NCBI GenBank assembly: GCA_938041275.1
Contig: CALISH010000011.1
Span: 1-18,942, forward strand
Reading direction: 5' to 3'
From: an uncultured Solobacterium sp.
GTDB lineage: Bacteria > Bacillota_I > Bacilli_A > Erysipelotrichales > Erysipelotrichaceae
Length of the DNA: 18,942 bases
The notes under the pieces were generated by a model. That model was not told where the DNA came from, ran no database searches, and worked only from the letters and a program-made list of their open reading frames with translations. The translations under genes were made by a program, and so were the position numbers. This document shows positions 7,496 through 15,887 of the stretch, one piece after another (within the stretch, counting starts at the first letter, position 1; each line of letters begins with the position of its first letter).

Positions 7496-8149
7496 TTAAA
7501 AATCTCTTCTTGCGTATAGCTTGTTAGAAAGTTTTAATGAAAAGACTACTATGATGAAGAAAATAATACAGATAACTGCCATTGCCATAAACGGATTCAT
7601 CACTAGAAACTGTACTATAGATTTTAGTGATTCATGAAAGTAAGTAGAACATACTGCACCAATCGCAAGTAATAACATTGGTACTGCTGTTAATGTTTTT
7701 CCCTTTTTATATCCATATTTAAAATAGATTGGATACTCGATAAAAATAATGATTAATGAGATCAACCCTATACATGGTGCCGCTAGTAATAAGCTATAGA
7801 ATAAGTCTTCCATAGGATATGCAATTCCTATCAGCATTGCCATAACAACACCAACCATAAGCATGATTATCACAGATACTGTTGCTAGTAAATATCTACC
7901 TTTTACTACATCTTTTGAAGAGATACTGAACAGTTTATATAAAGGATCAATTCCAGATTCTTCACCTACCATGAAAGGATACCCCGAGAATAATATTGCG
8001 AACATTTGTACTGTAGCTAAAACGAACGCTGGATTTTTTGATAATGCGCCATAGAGGGTTCCAAGTCCTATCAGAATCATCAAATTCTTAATCGTTAAAT
8101 ATGGTTTAATGGATAATAAATCCAACTTAAATACTTTTATCGCATTCAT
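7496..8149 (-). CDS. ABC-2 type transporter permease
   Basis: Membrane protein (217 aa) with about six hydrophobic segments, resembling the ABC2_membrane_5 group of small permeases. A loop after the second helix reads GEESGIDPLYKLFSISSKDVVKGRYL, a conserved feature of these proteins (internal 'end of helix' followed by a K/R-rich cytoplasmic step). Its ATG shares one base with the ATPase stop codon (TAATG), and GGGAGG upstream is the ribosome binding site. Together with the GntR and ATPase genes it forms a three-gene export-type system. Possible roles are peptide or antibiotic efflux or envelope-stress response; the substrate is unknown. Confidence 0.85.
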   Translation of the reverse strand: MNAIKVFKLDLLSIKPYLTIKNLMILIGLGTLYGALSKNPAFVLATVQMFAILFSGYPFMVGEESGIDPLYKLFSISSKDVVKGRYLLATVSVIIMLMVGVVMAMLIGIAYPMEDLFYSLLLAAPCIGLISLIIIFIEYPIYFKYGYKKGKTLTAVPMLLLAIGAVCSTYFHESLKSIVQFLVMNPFMAMAVICIIFFIIVVFSLKLSNKLYARRDF

Positions 8150-8988
8150 TATTTTTCCCTCCCATATAAAATCATAATCTTATCAATTGTAATTTCATCC
8201 TCTACATATTCATCTGGTATCTCATGAATCGCATCGCGCTCTACTAAGTATTCAATATTATATTTTGTTTTCTTTTGTCCTAATATTGCGGATGAATCAA
8301 GCGTATTTTGATTTTCTAAACCGCATTTCAAAATCATGAAATGGTGTATGAATTCTTCTTTTTCCAAAGCTAGTACAATTTCTCCATTGTCAATAAATAC
8401 GATGTAGTCAGCGATTGTTTCAAGATCTTGTGTAATATGTGTAGAGAATAACACAGTGTGCCTATCATCTTGCATATAGTCAGAGATAACTTCCACAAAT
8501 TCTTCACGCATACTCGGATCTAATCCGCTCGTTGGCTCATCTAGGATTAAGAGTTCTGCGTTGTGAGATAAAGCAATTGATAACATCAACTTAATCTTCA
8601 TCCCACGTGACAATTCTTTTACTTTCAGTTTCTTATCGATATTGAATTTTTCTAGAAACTTCCAATATGCATTCTCTTCCCACTCATCATATCCAACCTT
8701 CATCGCTTGATTGACGAGTTCCATATTCCAATCTTTTGCTAAAAAGGAATCATCCATAATCACGCCAATTTTTTGATTATTCAGATTTGCTTTCTCATCA
8801 CCATGTATGGATAAAATATCTCCTTGATACTGAATCAAAGATAATATTGATTTGATCGTTGTCGTTTTCCCCATACCATTTCTACCAATAAATCCTGTAA
8901 CGTATCCTTCAGGAATAGAAAAATTTACATTCTTTAATGCGAAGTTGTGATAGTCTTTATTTAAGTTTTTGATCTCAATTTTATTCAT
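8149..8988 (-). CDS. ABC transporter ATP-binding protein (exporter type)
   Basis: ATPase of 279 aa. Walker A GRNGMGKT is at 35-42, signature region LSRGM at 126-130 (Arg replaces the first Gly of LSGGQ, common in this group), Walker B LLILDEP at 146-152 and switch His in FSTH at 184. The C-terminal part after about residue 205 (IHHFMILKCGL onward) is the accessory tail of BcrA/YtrB-type ATPases. The frame extends six codons upstream, but AAGAAGG lies 8 nt before the ATG at 8988, which I take as start. It overlaps the GntR gene by 8 nt (ATGAATAA), a coupling arrangement. Expression is presumably set by the GntR repressor. Confidence 0.9.
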   Translation of the reverse strand: MNKIEIKNLNKDYHNFALKNVNFSIPEGYVTGFIGRNGMGKTTTIKSILSLIQYQGDILSIHGDEKANLNNQKIGVIMDDSFLAKDWNMELVNQAMKVGYDEWEENAYWKFLEKFNIDKKLKVKELSRGMKIKLMLSIALSHNAELLILDEPTSGLDPSMREEFVEVISDYMQDDRHTVLFSTHITQDLETIADYIVFIDNGEIVLALEKEEFIHHFMILKCGLENQNTLDSSAILGQKKTKYNIEYLVERDAIHEIPDEYVEDEITIDKIMILYGREK

Positions 8989-9367
8989 CTTCTGTACCTT
9001 CTTCATAAATATAATTGAATAGTTCTGTTAATTCAGATTTACTGAGATTAATTGTTTTCGCAATCTTGCATGCTTCAAGTAAATGGGACTCGATGTCTTT
9101 TTGTTTTTCATCTTTTAATATATCTTGGTTCATTGTCGCAACAAATGTACCTAAGCCTTGTCTGATGACAATAAACCCTTCTCGCTCTAGCTCGTCATAT
9201 GCTTTTTTGACAGTTAATATACTTACACCTAATTCTTTGGATAGTTGTCGTACAGATGGTAATTGTGCATCTGACGATACTGTGTTTCCAACAATATTTT
9301 CTTTGATTGCATTTTTAATCTGCTCATATAATGGCGTACTACTTCCGTTTATTAGAATGATTTTCAT
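8981..9367 (-). CDS. GntR-family regulator, YtrA subfamily
   Basis: Short GntR regulator (128 aa). The winged helix-turn-helix covers about residues 8-75: PLYEQIKNAIKENI, then SDAQLPSVRQLSKELGVSILTVKKAYDELEREGFI and RQGLGTFVA. The roughly 50-residue tail is too short for a ligand-binding domain, which is the YtrA-type layout. Such proteins usually sit first in an ABC-2 operon and repress it, as here. AAGGAGA lies 5 nt before the ATG. Three 10-bp repeats over the promoter are candidate operators. The inducer is unknown; in studied relatives it is often linked to cell-wall-active compounds. Confidence 0.92.
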   Translation of the reverse strand: MKIILINGSSTPLYEQIKNAIKENIVGNTVSSDAQLPSVRQLSKELGVSILTVKKAYDELEREGFIVIRQGLGTFVATMNQDILKDEKQKDIESHLLEACKIAKTINLSKSELTELFNYIYEEGTEDE

Positions 9368-9380
9368 TATGTCTCCTTAC

Positions 9381-9410
9381 ATATAACACTATATAACAGT
9401 ATATAACTAT
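9381..9410. repeat. Three tandem 10-bp operator-like repeats
   Basis: ATATAACACT, ATATAACAGT and ATATAACTAT follow one another without gap at 9381-9390, 9391-9400 and 9401-9410. They cover the spacer and -10 box of the GntR operon promoter. A period of one helical turn puts all copies on one DNA face, as expected for cooperative binding by the GntR protein encoded next door. Confidence 0.7.
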
Positions 9411-9416
9411 TTGCAA
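9388..9416 (-). promoter_or_regulatory. Promoter of the GntR-ABC operon
   Basis: TTGCAA at 9416-9411 and TATAGT at 9393-9388 are 17 bp apart. The start would lie near 9381, leaving only about 14 nt before the ATG. The repeats at 9381-9410 overlap it, so autorepression is likely. Confidence 0.65.
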
Positions 9417-9427
9417 TCCATAAAGAA

Positions 9428-9447
9428 AAGACACCAACTGGTGTCTT
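9428..9447 (-). terminator. Terminator after ftsK
   Basis: An 8-bp perfect stem (AAGACACC/GGTGTCTT) with a 4-nt loop is followed on the minus strand by TTTTCTTT. The stem touches the last base of the ftsK stop codon. Confidence 0.8.
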
Positions 9448-11948
9448 CACTCTTTGATATATACTTCTCTAGGTTTACTACCTTGTGCTGGACCAATGAT
9501 ACCATGTTCTTCGAGGGCATCAATCATTCTTGCGGCACGGTTATAACCGATGCCGAAGCGTCTTTGTAGTAAGGATGTAGAAGCTTTTTGTGCTTCAATG
9601 ACATACTCTTTAATCTCCTTAAAGAGTGGATCATCGCTGATTTCTGTCACAATACCACCTTCTCCAGATTCAATTCCATCTAACTGTACGAAGGAATCAT
9701 CATAGACTGGAGATGCTTCTGAGGATACAAAGCTTGTAATTCTTTGTACTTCATCATCTGTCACAAATACACCCTGTACACGCGTTGAACCTGTTTGTCC
9801 AATTGGCATGTAAAGCATGTCACCATAACCAAGTAATCGTTCTGCACCTACGTGATCTAAGATTGTACGTGAGTCCATACCGCTGGATACCGCAAATGCA
9901 ATACGGCTTGGGATGTTTGCCTTAATAATACCTGTAATAACATCAACGGATGGTCTTTGTGTTGCGACGATTAAGTGAATACCTGCAGCACGAGCTAACT
10001 GTGTAATACGTTGAATGGATTGTTCAACTTCTTTACCAGCGACTGCCATTAAGTCTGCTAACTCATCGATAATAACAACAATATATGGAATCTTCTTAGG
10101 TGCTGGAGACCCATCTGGATTTGGTCTACCACCCTGTTGTTCGACCATGTTGTTGTAAACTTCAATGTTTCTTACACCTGCTGCCGCGAACATATTATAA
10201 CGTTCATCCATGATACGTACAATGACCTTCAGGGCATTGCTTGCCTTGTTTGGATCATTGATAACTGGTCCAATCAAGTGTGGAATATTACGATATGGTG
10301 TAAATTCTACCTTCTTTGGATCAATAAGCAACATCTTTACTTCATCTGGTTTTGTACGTAGTAATAGTGAACAGATAATAGAGTTCATACATACCGATTT
10401 ACCTGAACCTGTCGCTCCGGCAATCAACATGTGTGGCATCTTATCTAAACGACATGTTACAGTACGTCCCAGTAAGTCTTTACCAAGGAAGAACAGTAAT
10501 GGTTGTGATTTATCGCTACCTACATCGTTGATAATCTCGCGCATCTTAACTGGTGTACTCTTCACGTTTGGTATTTCAATACCTACCGCATTGCGGCCTG
10601 GAATTGGTGCTTCAATACGTATGTCTCTAGCAGCTAGTTGCATCTTTATGTTATCTGTTAAGCCAAGGATCTTGGATACCTTAACATTAACATCTGGACG
10701 AATTTCAAACTGCGTAACAGATGGCCCAATGTGTGTATTTAATAACTGTGCTTCAATATCGAAGTTATGGAGAATCTGTAGTAATAATTGTGATTTCTCT
10801 CTTGCGGCAACTTCATTTTCTGGGTTACTACCCTTTGGCGGAAGTGGATCTAAGAGTGAAATTTTTGGTAATTGGTATGGACGTGTACGTTTCCTTGGCT
10901 TTGGAGCTTCAGATGGCGGATAGATATTGCTTTCTTGATCAGGATGTTCTTCCACAACTGTTTCATATTCTTCTGTTGCGGATAGGTCTTCCTCTTCTGT
11001 ATCTACTGTCATTGGTGTAAAACGTGATGACTCCGTTTGACGTAAAACTGTATCTTGCATTAACGTTGTCTTCTCTTCCATGCGAGCATGGTCATCGCTT
11101 AGATCATCCACATCAATGAATACCGAATCCTTTTGCGAGATTGTCTCACCTGGAAGTACGATGATTGGTACTTCTTGGGTTGGATCATCTGGATGAATAC
11201 GATTAATAACTCTAGCTGTTCTTGGTTGTTCTTCTTGCACAACTGGTAAACTTTCTGTCTTACCATCTGCCTTGATATTCTGAAATAGTGAACCAGTTTT
11301 CTCTTTTCCTTTATCGATCATCTTCCAAAGGTTTGCCGGTTCTTTTGGCTCCTCTGGTTCTTCCTTCTGCTTACTTTCTTCTACTTCTGGCATTTTAAAG
11401 AATGCGATGATAGAACGGAATGCCCTCTTATAGACTTCCATATCTACAAGTAATAACATCGCTATCATAAAGAGTACGATGATGACTAGCACTGTACCAA
11501 TACGATTAAACATCATCGAAGAAATCGCATATAAGAAGATACCGTAGATTCCTCCACTGAATTTTAGAGTTGAATCTGGCATAAAGTAATCTACAGTATG
11601 ATTGATATAGTCATACAAGGCATCCATACCTGTTACATTTGGTACTGCAACATATGCCTCTAAGAGTAATAGTGCAGAGATTAACAGGATAATTGGTATC
11701 CAACTAATTTCTTCTTCACCCTGTTTTCTTCTGATGATATTGATTAGTAGAACAATGATTACCATGGCTATCACTAACCAGTAAAGGTTACCTGCTAGGT
11801 AACCCAATAAGTTATAGATAAATAGCCCAACAATGCCGGCTTTAGTAAAGCCTAAAATAACAAAAGCAAAGAGGATCACAATCGTGATCACTCTAAAAAT
11901 GAGCTGGTTTTGTTCTGCTTGTTGTTGTGCTTTTGTCTTTCTTGCCAC
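9447..11948 (-). CDS. ftsK: DNA translocase FtsK/SpoIIIE
   Basis: ATP-driven DNA pump (833 aa) that clears chromosomal DNA from the division septum. The first about 175 residues hold four to five membrane helices (near 17-37, 40-72, 83-103, 133-172). A charged, Pro/Glu-rich linker runs to about 345. The alpha/beta motor follows, with Walker A GATGSGKS near 507 and Walker B VVIIDELADLM near 624. The last about 65 residues are the gamma winged helix that reads KOPS/SRS sites (TSLLQRRFGIGYNRAARMIDALEEHG). The first possible start is a GTG at 11960 overlapping the RNase J stop by 1 nt. I prefer the GTG at 11948, preceded by GAGGG at 5 nt and giving MARKTK. Either way the gene is coupled to the RNase J gene. 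Confidence 0.93.
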   Translation of the reverse strand: MARKTKAQQQAEQNQLIFRVITIVILFAFVILGFTKAGIVGLFIYNLLGYLAGNLYWLVIAMVIIVLLINIIRRKQGEEEISWIPIILLISALLLLEAYVAVPNVTGMDALYDYINHTVDYFMPDSTLKFSGGIYGIFLYAISSMMFNRIGTVLVIIVLFMIAMLLLVDMEVYKRAFRSIIAFFKMPEVEESKQKEEPEEPKEPANLWKMIDKGKEKTGSLFQNIKADGKTESLPVVQEEQPRTARVINRIHPDDPTQEVPIIVLPGETISQKDSVFIDVDDLSDDHARMEEKTTLMQDTVLRQTESSRFTPMTVDTEEEDLSATEEYETVVEEHPDQESNIYPPSEAPKPRKRTRPYQLPKISLLDPLPPKGSNPENEVAAREKSQLLLQILHNFDIEAQLLNTHIGPSVTQFEIRPDVNVKVSKILGLTDNIKMQLAARDIRIEAPIPGRNAVGIEIPNVKSTPVKMREIINDVGSDKSQPLLFFLGKDLLGRTVTCRLDKMPHMLIAGATGSGKSVCMNSIICSLLLRTKPDEVKMLLIDPKKVEFTPYRNIPHLIGPVINDPNKASNALKVIVRIMDERYNMFAAAGVRNIEVYNNMVEQQGGRPNPDGSPAPKKIPYIVVIIDELADLMAVAGKEVEQSIQRITQLARAAGIHLIVATQRPSVDVITGIIKANIPSRIAFAVSSGMDSRTILDHVGAERLLGYGDMLYMPIGQTGSTRVQGVFVTDDEVQRITSFVSSEASPVYDDSFVQLDGIESGEGGIVTEISDDPLFKEIKEYVIEAQKASTSLLQRRFGIGYNRAARMIDALEEHGIIGPAQGSKPREVYIKE

Positions 11949-11959
11949 GTATTCCCTCA

Positions 11960-13627
11960 CTAATCCTTTGTGTTAATTTCGATAATCGCTGGAAGTATCA
12001 TAGGTCGTTTGCCTGTTTCTTTCAAGACATAACGACTAATCTTCTCACGCGCTTCGCTACGGCAAGACATATTGTCATAGCGCTTTTCTTTGACCGCATC
12101 ATTAATAGTCTTCTCCATGATGTTGCCAACTTCTTTAATAATGTACTCTGCATCCTTAAGGTAGATTACACCACGACTTTGTACATCTGGCCCACCGATG
12201 ATTTCCTTTGTGACGTGATTCATCACGACACCGATAATAATTGTACCATCTGTGCTTAGGATTTCTCTATCCTTTAAGACCATACCGCTAGCATCTAAGC
12301 TATCGTTACCATCTACCATGACATCATCTACATCAACCTTATCAAATGACTTCGCCATCACACCATCGTTTAATACAGCCACTTGACCATTATCCATAAC
12401 GATAATCTTATCTGCGTTATATCCCATGTTTAATGCGATATTCGCATTGGCAATGAGTTGACGATATTCACCCTTGACTGGTACATAGTACTTTGGCTTC
12501 ATCAAGTAGATCATCATCTTAAGATCTTCAATACTTGCATGCATGCTATAAGCACGACGTGAGTCAATCATGAGTACACGACCTGCTTCTTTGTAGAGGT
12601 CATCTTCCATGGATGCTTCTTCTCTTTCCGTACCTGGTACGGCAGGAGAAGCGATAATCACTGTATCCGTTGGACGTAACTCAATTCTGTCATTTTCTTT
12701 CGTTGCCATCTTATGAATCTTACGGAAGATGGACTTACCAGTACCCGAAACAATGACCAAGATATTTTCCATGTCATTGCTGAAAGCAGATGGTGCTACC
12801 TCTAATCCCGCTGGAATATGATAATATCCAAGCTTTGCCATATCTGCCATTAAACTCTTTAGTTCTTCATCGAAGATGACAACTTTACGATTATACTTCG
12901 TTGCAAGTTCGATAATCTCAATGACACGATATAAGTTCTGGTTAAACACAGTAATAAACATACGATTCTTCGTATCTTCAAAGTACTGTTCGATTTGTTC
13001 GGTAATGCGGTGGTGTGGGCTACTGCTACCAGCACGTGTAGAACCTACTGATTCGCTTAATAACGCAAGTACCCCTTCACTACCTAGATCTGTAATATTG
13101 GTAATATCAAATTTGAATGCCGCATTCTTTGTATCGTAGTCAACGATAAACTCTGATGAATATACTACATATCCATCTTCTGTCTTAATTGCGACACCAA
13201 ATCCATCTGCGATAGATTGCATTGTACCAAAGGTGCGAATCTCAGTATTACCAATCTTAAACTTCGCATTACGACGAATGCGATGTAAGTTTAATTCTTT
13301 GATACCTGCCTTCTTCAGTTTACGTTCTAGCATCATCGCTGTTAATGGTGCTGTATACACCGGAATATTCGGAATTTCTTTTAATAGGTTTGGTAGTGCT
13401 GCCATGACATCTTCATGACCATGGGTAATGAAGATTGCTTTGATGCGTGATTGATTCTCACGTAAATAGCGGAAGTCAGGAATGATCATTTCAATTCCTA
13501 ACTGATCACCATCCGGATATTTCAATCCGCATTCCATGACAAATATATCTTCGTTGTTTTCAACGACATACATGTTTTTGCCGTCTTCATCAAGGCCGCC
13601 GAGTGCAAATATGCGTACTTTACTCAT
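11960..13627 (-). CDS. rnj: RNase J paralogue with degenerate active site (J2-like)
   Basis: Metallo-beta-lactamase/beta-CASP protein of 555 aa, full RNase J length. It starts FALGGLDEDGKN (J1: FALGGLGEIGKN) and keeps the C-terminal PMILP.I.E domain. Aligned by eye with B. subtilis J1, the metal site is eroded. HGHEDH reads HGHEDV (H69, H71, D73 kept; Val74). The His of HSIPDS is Gln137, the Asp of TGDF is Glu159, the first His of HTSGH is Ala359 (His363 kept), and PIHGEYR reads PVKGEYR (Lys385). B. subtilis J2 is also altered at two of these sites. The protein is therefore probably a weak or inactive subunit pairing with an active RNase J encoded elsewhere. GGAGG lies 8 nt before the ATG. 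The gene overlaps ftsK or abuts it. Confidence 0.88.
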   Translation of the reverse strand: MSKVRIFALGGLDEDGKNMYVVENNEDIFVMECGLKYPDGDQLGIEMIIPDFRYLRENQSRIKAIFITHGHEDVMAALPNLLKEIPNIPVYTAPLTAMMLERKLKKAGIKELNLHRIRRNAKFKIGNTEIRTFGTMQSIADGFGVAIKTEDGYVVYSSEFIVDYDTKNAAFKFDITNITDLGSEGVLALLSESVGSTRAGSSSPHHRITEQIEQYFEDTKNRMFITVFNQNLYRVIEIIELATKYNRKVVIFDEELKSLMADMAKLGYYHIPAGLEVAPSAFSNDMENILVIVSGTGKSIFRKIHKMATKENDRIELRPTDTVIIASPAVPGTEREEASMEDDLYKEAGRVLMIDSRRAYSMHASIEDLKMMIYLMKPKYYVPVKGEYRQLIANANIALNMGYNADKIIVMDNGQVAVLNDGVMAKSFDKVDVDDVMVDGNDSLDASGMVLKDREILSTDGTIIIGVVMNHVTKEIIGGPDVQSRGVIYLKDAEYIIKEVGNIMEKTINDAVKEKRYDNMSCRSEAREKISRYVLKETGKRPMILPAIIEINTKD

Positions 13628-13664
13628 AAATTATATCCTCCAGTAATACTTTTAATCCAATTTT

Positions 13665-13693
13665 ATTATAGAACAAACACTGGTGATTTTACA
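13665..13693 (-). promoter_or_regulatory. Possible promoter of the RNase J-ftsK unit
   Basis: A perfect TATAAT (13670-13665) lies 38 nt before the RNase J start. The hexamer 17 bp upstream, TGTAAA, is a poor -35 and lies in the end of miaB. Readthrough from miaB is also likely, as no terminator is seen between them. Confidence 0.4.
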
Positions 13694-15122
13694 GAACTTT
13701 ACCCTCAAGATAGTAGCTATGTGTTGCAGTAATTTCGACATTCACGATTTGATTGACACAATCTTTTTCACTTGTGAAGTTTACTAGTTTATTATCTGCA
13801 CTATATCCACTATAGACTGCACTATTTCTCTTGGAAGTGCCAATGCATAACACACTGACTGTTTCTCCTAAGAAGTGACGATTATTTTCTTCCGCTATCT
13901 CAGTCAGCAGTTCATTAAGTCTTGCCAGTCTTTCCTTCTTTACTTCGAGCGGTATATTATCTTCCATATTTGCGGCTGGTGTGCCTGCTCTTGGAGAATA
14001 GATAAATGCGTATGCCATATCGAATCGGCAATAACGCACAAGATCTAATGTCGCTTCAAATTCTTCATCGGTTTCATTTGGGAAACCGACAATCAAGTCT
14101 GTTGTAAATGCAATGTGTGGTACTTTCTTCTTCAGATCATCGTATAACTGCTTGTATCTTTCAACTGTATATCCACGTGCCATACGACGTAATACTTCAT
14201 TTGAACCTGATTGTACAGGTAAATGTAAGAATGGCATGATGTTTGGATAATCACGCATCGCATCGATTGTTGTTGCACTGTAATCTCTTGGATGACTTGT
14301 ATAGAAACTAATACGTTCAATACCAGTTTTAGCAACTGCCACAAGCAGTTGTGTAAAGCCATCTTCCATCTTTAGGTCTTTGCCATAGGCATTAACATTT
14401 TGTCCAAGTAAAACAACTTCTTTGCGTCCACTGGCTTTGAGTTCTTCGACTTCTCTTAGGATATCTTCCATGCGGCGTGAGCGCTCTCTGCCACGTGTAT
14501 AAGGGACGATACAATACGTACAGAACTTATCGCAACCATACATAATATTTACAAAGCCCTTGGAGTCCATAGAACGTTTTACCGGTACATCTTCGACGAC
14601 ATCTCCTTCTTGGGAGAATACTTCTACTTTACGCTCATTACTTTCAATCACCTCTGCTAAAAGATTTGGCATACGGTGAATGTTATGGGTACCAAAAATC
14701 AAATCCACATGTGGAGATACTGATAAAATCTGTTTGACTGTCTCTTCTTCTTGTGCCATACAACCACAGATACAGAATACCGTTGTTGGACGCTCATCCT
14801 TTAAGTAACGTAACTTATTTACATCGGATAATACACGGTCTTCTGCCGCTTTACGGATAGCACAAGTATTAAAGAATAATACATCCGCATCATCTGGAAC
14901 ATTGGTACTTGTATAGCCCATCATTTCCATCATTCCTGCGAGTGCTTCTCCATCACGTACATTAGCTTGACAGCCATAAGTATGTATAAAATACTTCTTA
15001 CCATAACCTAGATTTACGATATCATCGCTAATCTGAAAGTTACTAAAAGTACTCTCTGTATTTTTCTTAGTTCGTTTTCTTTCTTCCGCATGAACCGGAA
15101 GGATAAAATCTTCTCTTTTCAT
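13689..15122 (-). CDS. miaB: tRNA-2-methylthio-N6-dimethylallyladenosine synthase MiaB
   Basis: Radical SAM methylthiotransferase (477 aa) that adds the 2-methylthio group to i6A37 of tRNAs reading UNN codons. The N-terminal UPF0004 domain has its three cluster Cys at 51 (YGCQAN), 87 (NTCAIR) and 121 (CGCMAQ). The radical SAM CxxxCxxC is C197, C201, C204 (YGCDKFCTYCIVPYTRG). VQSGSNEVLRRMARGYT and TDLIVGFPNETDEEF are typical MiaB segments, and the last about 65 residues form the TRAM tRNA-binding domain. The about 35-residue N-terminal extension before the first domain is common in Bacillota MiaB. AGAGG precedes the ATG. All expected catalytic residues are present. Confidence 0.96.
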   Translation of the reverse strand: MKREDFILPVHAEERKRTKKNTESTFSNFQISDDIVNLGYGKKYFIHTYGCQANVRDGEALAGMMEMMGYTSTNVPDDADVLFFNTCAIRKAAEDRVLSDVNKLRYLKDERPTTVFCICGCMAQEEETVKQILSVSPHVDLIFGTHNIHRMPNLLAEVIESNERKVEVFSQEGDVVEDVPVKRSMDSKGFVNIMYGCDKFCTYCIVPYTRGRERSRRMEDILREVEELKASGRKEVVLLGQNVNAYGKDLKMEDGFTQLLVAVAKTGIERISFYTSHPRDYSATTIDAMRDYPNIMPFLHLPVQSGSNEVLRRMARGYTVERYKQLYDDLKKKVPHIAFTTDLIVGFPNETDEEFEATLDLVRYCRFDMAYAFIYSPRAGTPAANMEDNIPLEVKKERLARLNELLTEIAEENNRHFLGETVSVLCIGTSKRNSAVYSGYSADNKLVNFTSEKDCVNQIVNVEITATHSYYLEGKVL

Positions 15123-15142
15123 CTTTAACCTCTATCGGTACT

Positions 15143-15148
15143 ATTATA
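15143..15148 (-). promoter_or_regulatory. Possible -10 box of miaB
   Basis: A perfect TATAAT lies 20 nt before the miaB ATG and downstream of the nanE terminator. No convincing -35 hexamer is seen 16-18 bp upstream. Confidence 0.4.
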
Positions 15149-15170
15149 CAGAATACTGACCTCTTATGCA

Positions 15171-15200
15171 TAAGAAAAGGACCGCAATTCAGCGGTCCTT
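15171..15200 (-). terminator. Terminator of the nanE/PTS operon
   Basis: A perfect 9-bp stem (AAGGACCGC/GCGGTCCTT at 15177-15185 and 15192-15200) with a 6-nt loop is followed on the minus strand by TTTTCTTA. The nanE stop codon lies inside the hairpin. Confidence 0.88.
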
Positions 15201-15887
15201 GTTGATTTCTTTGATAAATCTTGACGCAATTTCAAGTGGACGTGTAATTGCTCCACCAACCACTACCGCAAAGGCTCCAAGTTCTAGCATTTTACGGGCT
15301 TGTGATGGTTCATGGATTCTACCTTCCGCAATACAACGACAGTCTAATTCTTTGACGATTCTAGATACCAAATCGAAGTTTGGACCTTCTGTCTTTTCAT
15401 CGCCAACATAACCATTCAGTGTTGTACCAACAAAGTCAAAGCCAATTTCTACTGCAGCATTCGCTTCTTCAAAGTTTGAGATATCTGCCATGAGTAGTTG
15501 ATTTGGATATGCTTGTTTGATTTGATGGAATAATTCTTCGCGCTTGACGTTATTTGGATGGATGCGATCTGTATAATCTAAAGCAATAATCTCTGTGCCT
15601 GTTTGTACAAGTGTACTCACCTCTTCAAATGTAGGGGTTATATAAATTGGTGAGTCCAAATAATCTTGCTTGATAATTCCAATCGTTGGAAGTTTTACTT
15701 TTGCACGAATTTCGTTAATATCTCGTACTGAGTTACAACGGATTCCACTCGCACCTGCTAGCTCTGCTGCATATGCCATTAATGGCATAATTCCACCCGC
15801 TTCTGTATAGAGCGGCTCTCCTGGCAGCGCTTGACAAGAGATGACAAGTTTACCCTTTAAGGCAGCGATAACTTCTTGATTATTCAT
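15189..15887 (-). CDS. nanE: N-acetylmannosamine-6-phosphate 2-epimerase NanE
   Basis: Cytoplasmic TIM-barrel epimerase (232 aa, family length) converting ManNAc-6-P to GlcNAc-6-P in sialic acid and ManNAc use. The proposed catalytic Lys is K73 (GIIKQDY) and the Glu is E188 (IAEGRIH), equivalent to the pair known in Clostridium NanE. LVISCQALPGEPLY, GIRCNSV and VVVGGAITRP are further family signatures. The ATG overlaps the end of the EIICB gene by 8 nt (ATGAATAA) with only a weak AGG site, so translation is probably coupled to the transporter. No sialate lyase, ManNAc kinase, NagA or NagB lies in the window, which fits a PTS that brings the sugar in already phosphorylated. Confidence 0.95.
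   Translation of the reverse strand: MNNQEVIAALKGKLVISCQALPGEPLYTEAGGIMPLMAYAAELAGASGIRCNSVRDINEIRAKVKLPTIGIIKQDYLDSPIYITPTFEEVSTLVQTGTEIIALDYTDRIHPNNVKREELFHQIKQAYPNQLLMADISNFEEANAAVEIGFDFVGTTLNGYVGDEKTEGPNFDLVSRIVKELDCRCIAEGRIHEPSQARKMLELGAFAVVVGGAITRPLEIASRFIKEINKDR

Noticed and set aside
7471..7500. A terminator after the ABC-2 permease
   Set aside because: Only a weak A/T hairpin can be drawn near the stop codon, with no GC stem. I leave the 3' end of that operon undefined.
10210..10923. A 237-codon open frame on the plus strand inside ftsK
   Set aside because: It is antisense to a well-conserved FtsK motor domain, has no family resemblance and no sensible start context. It is a shadow of the real gene.
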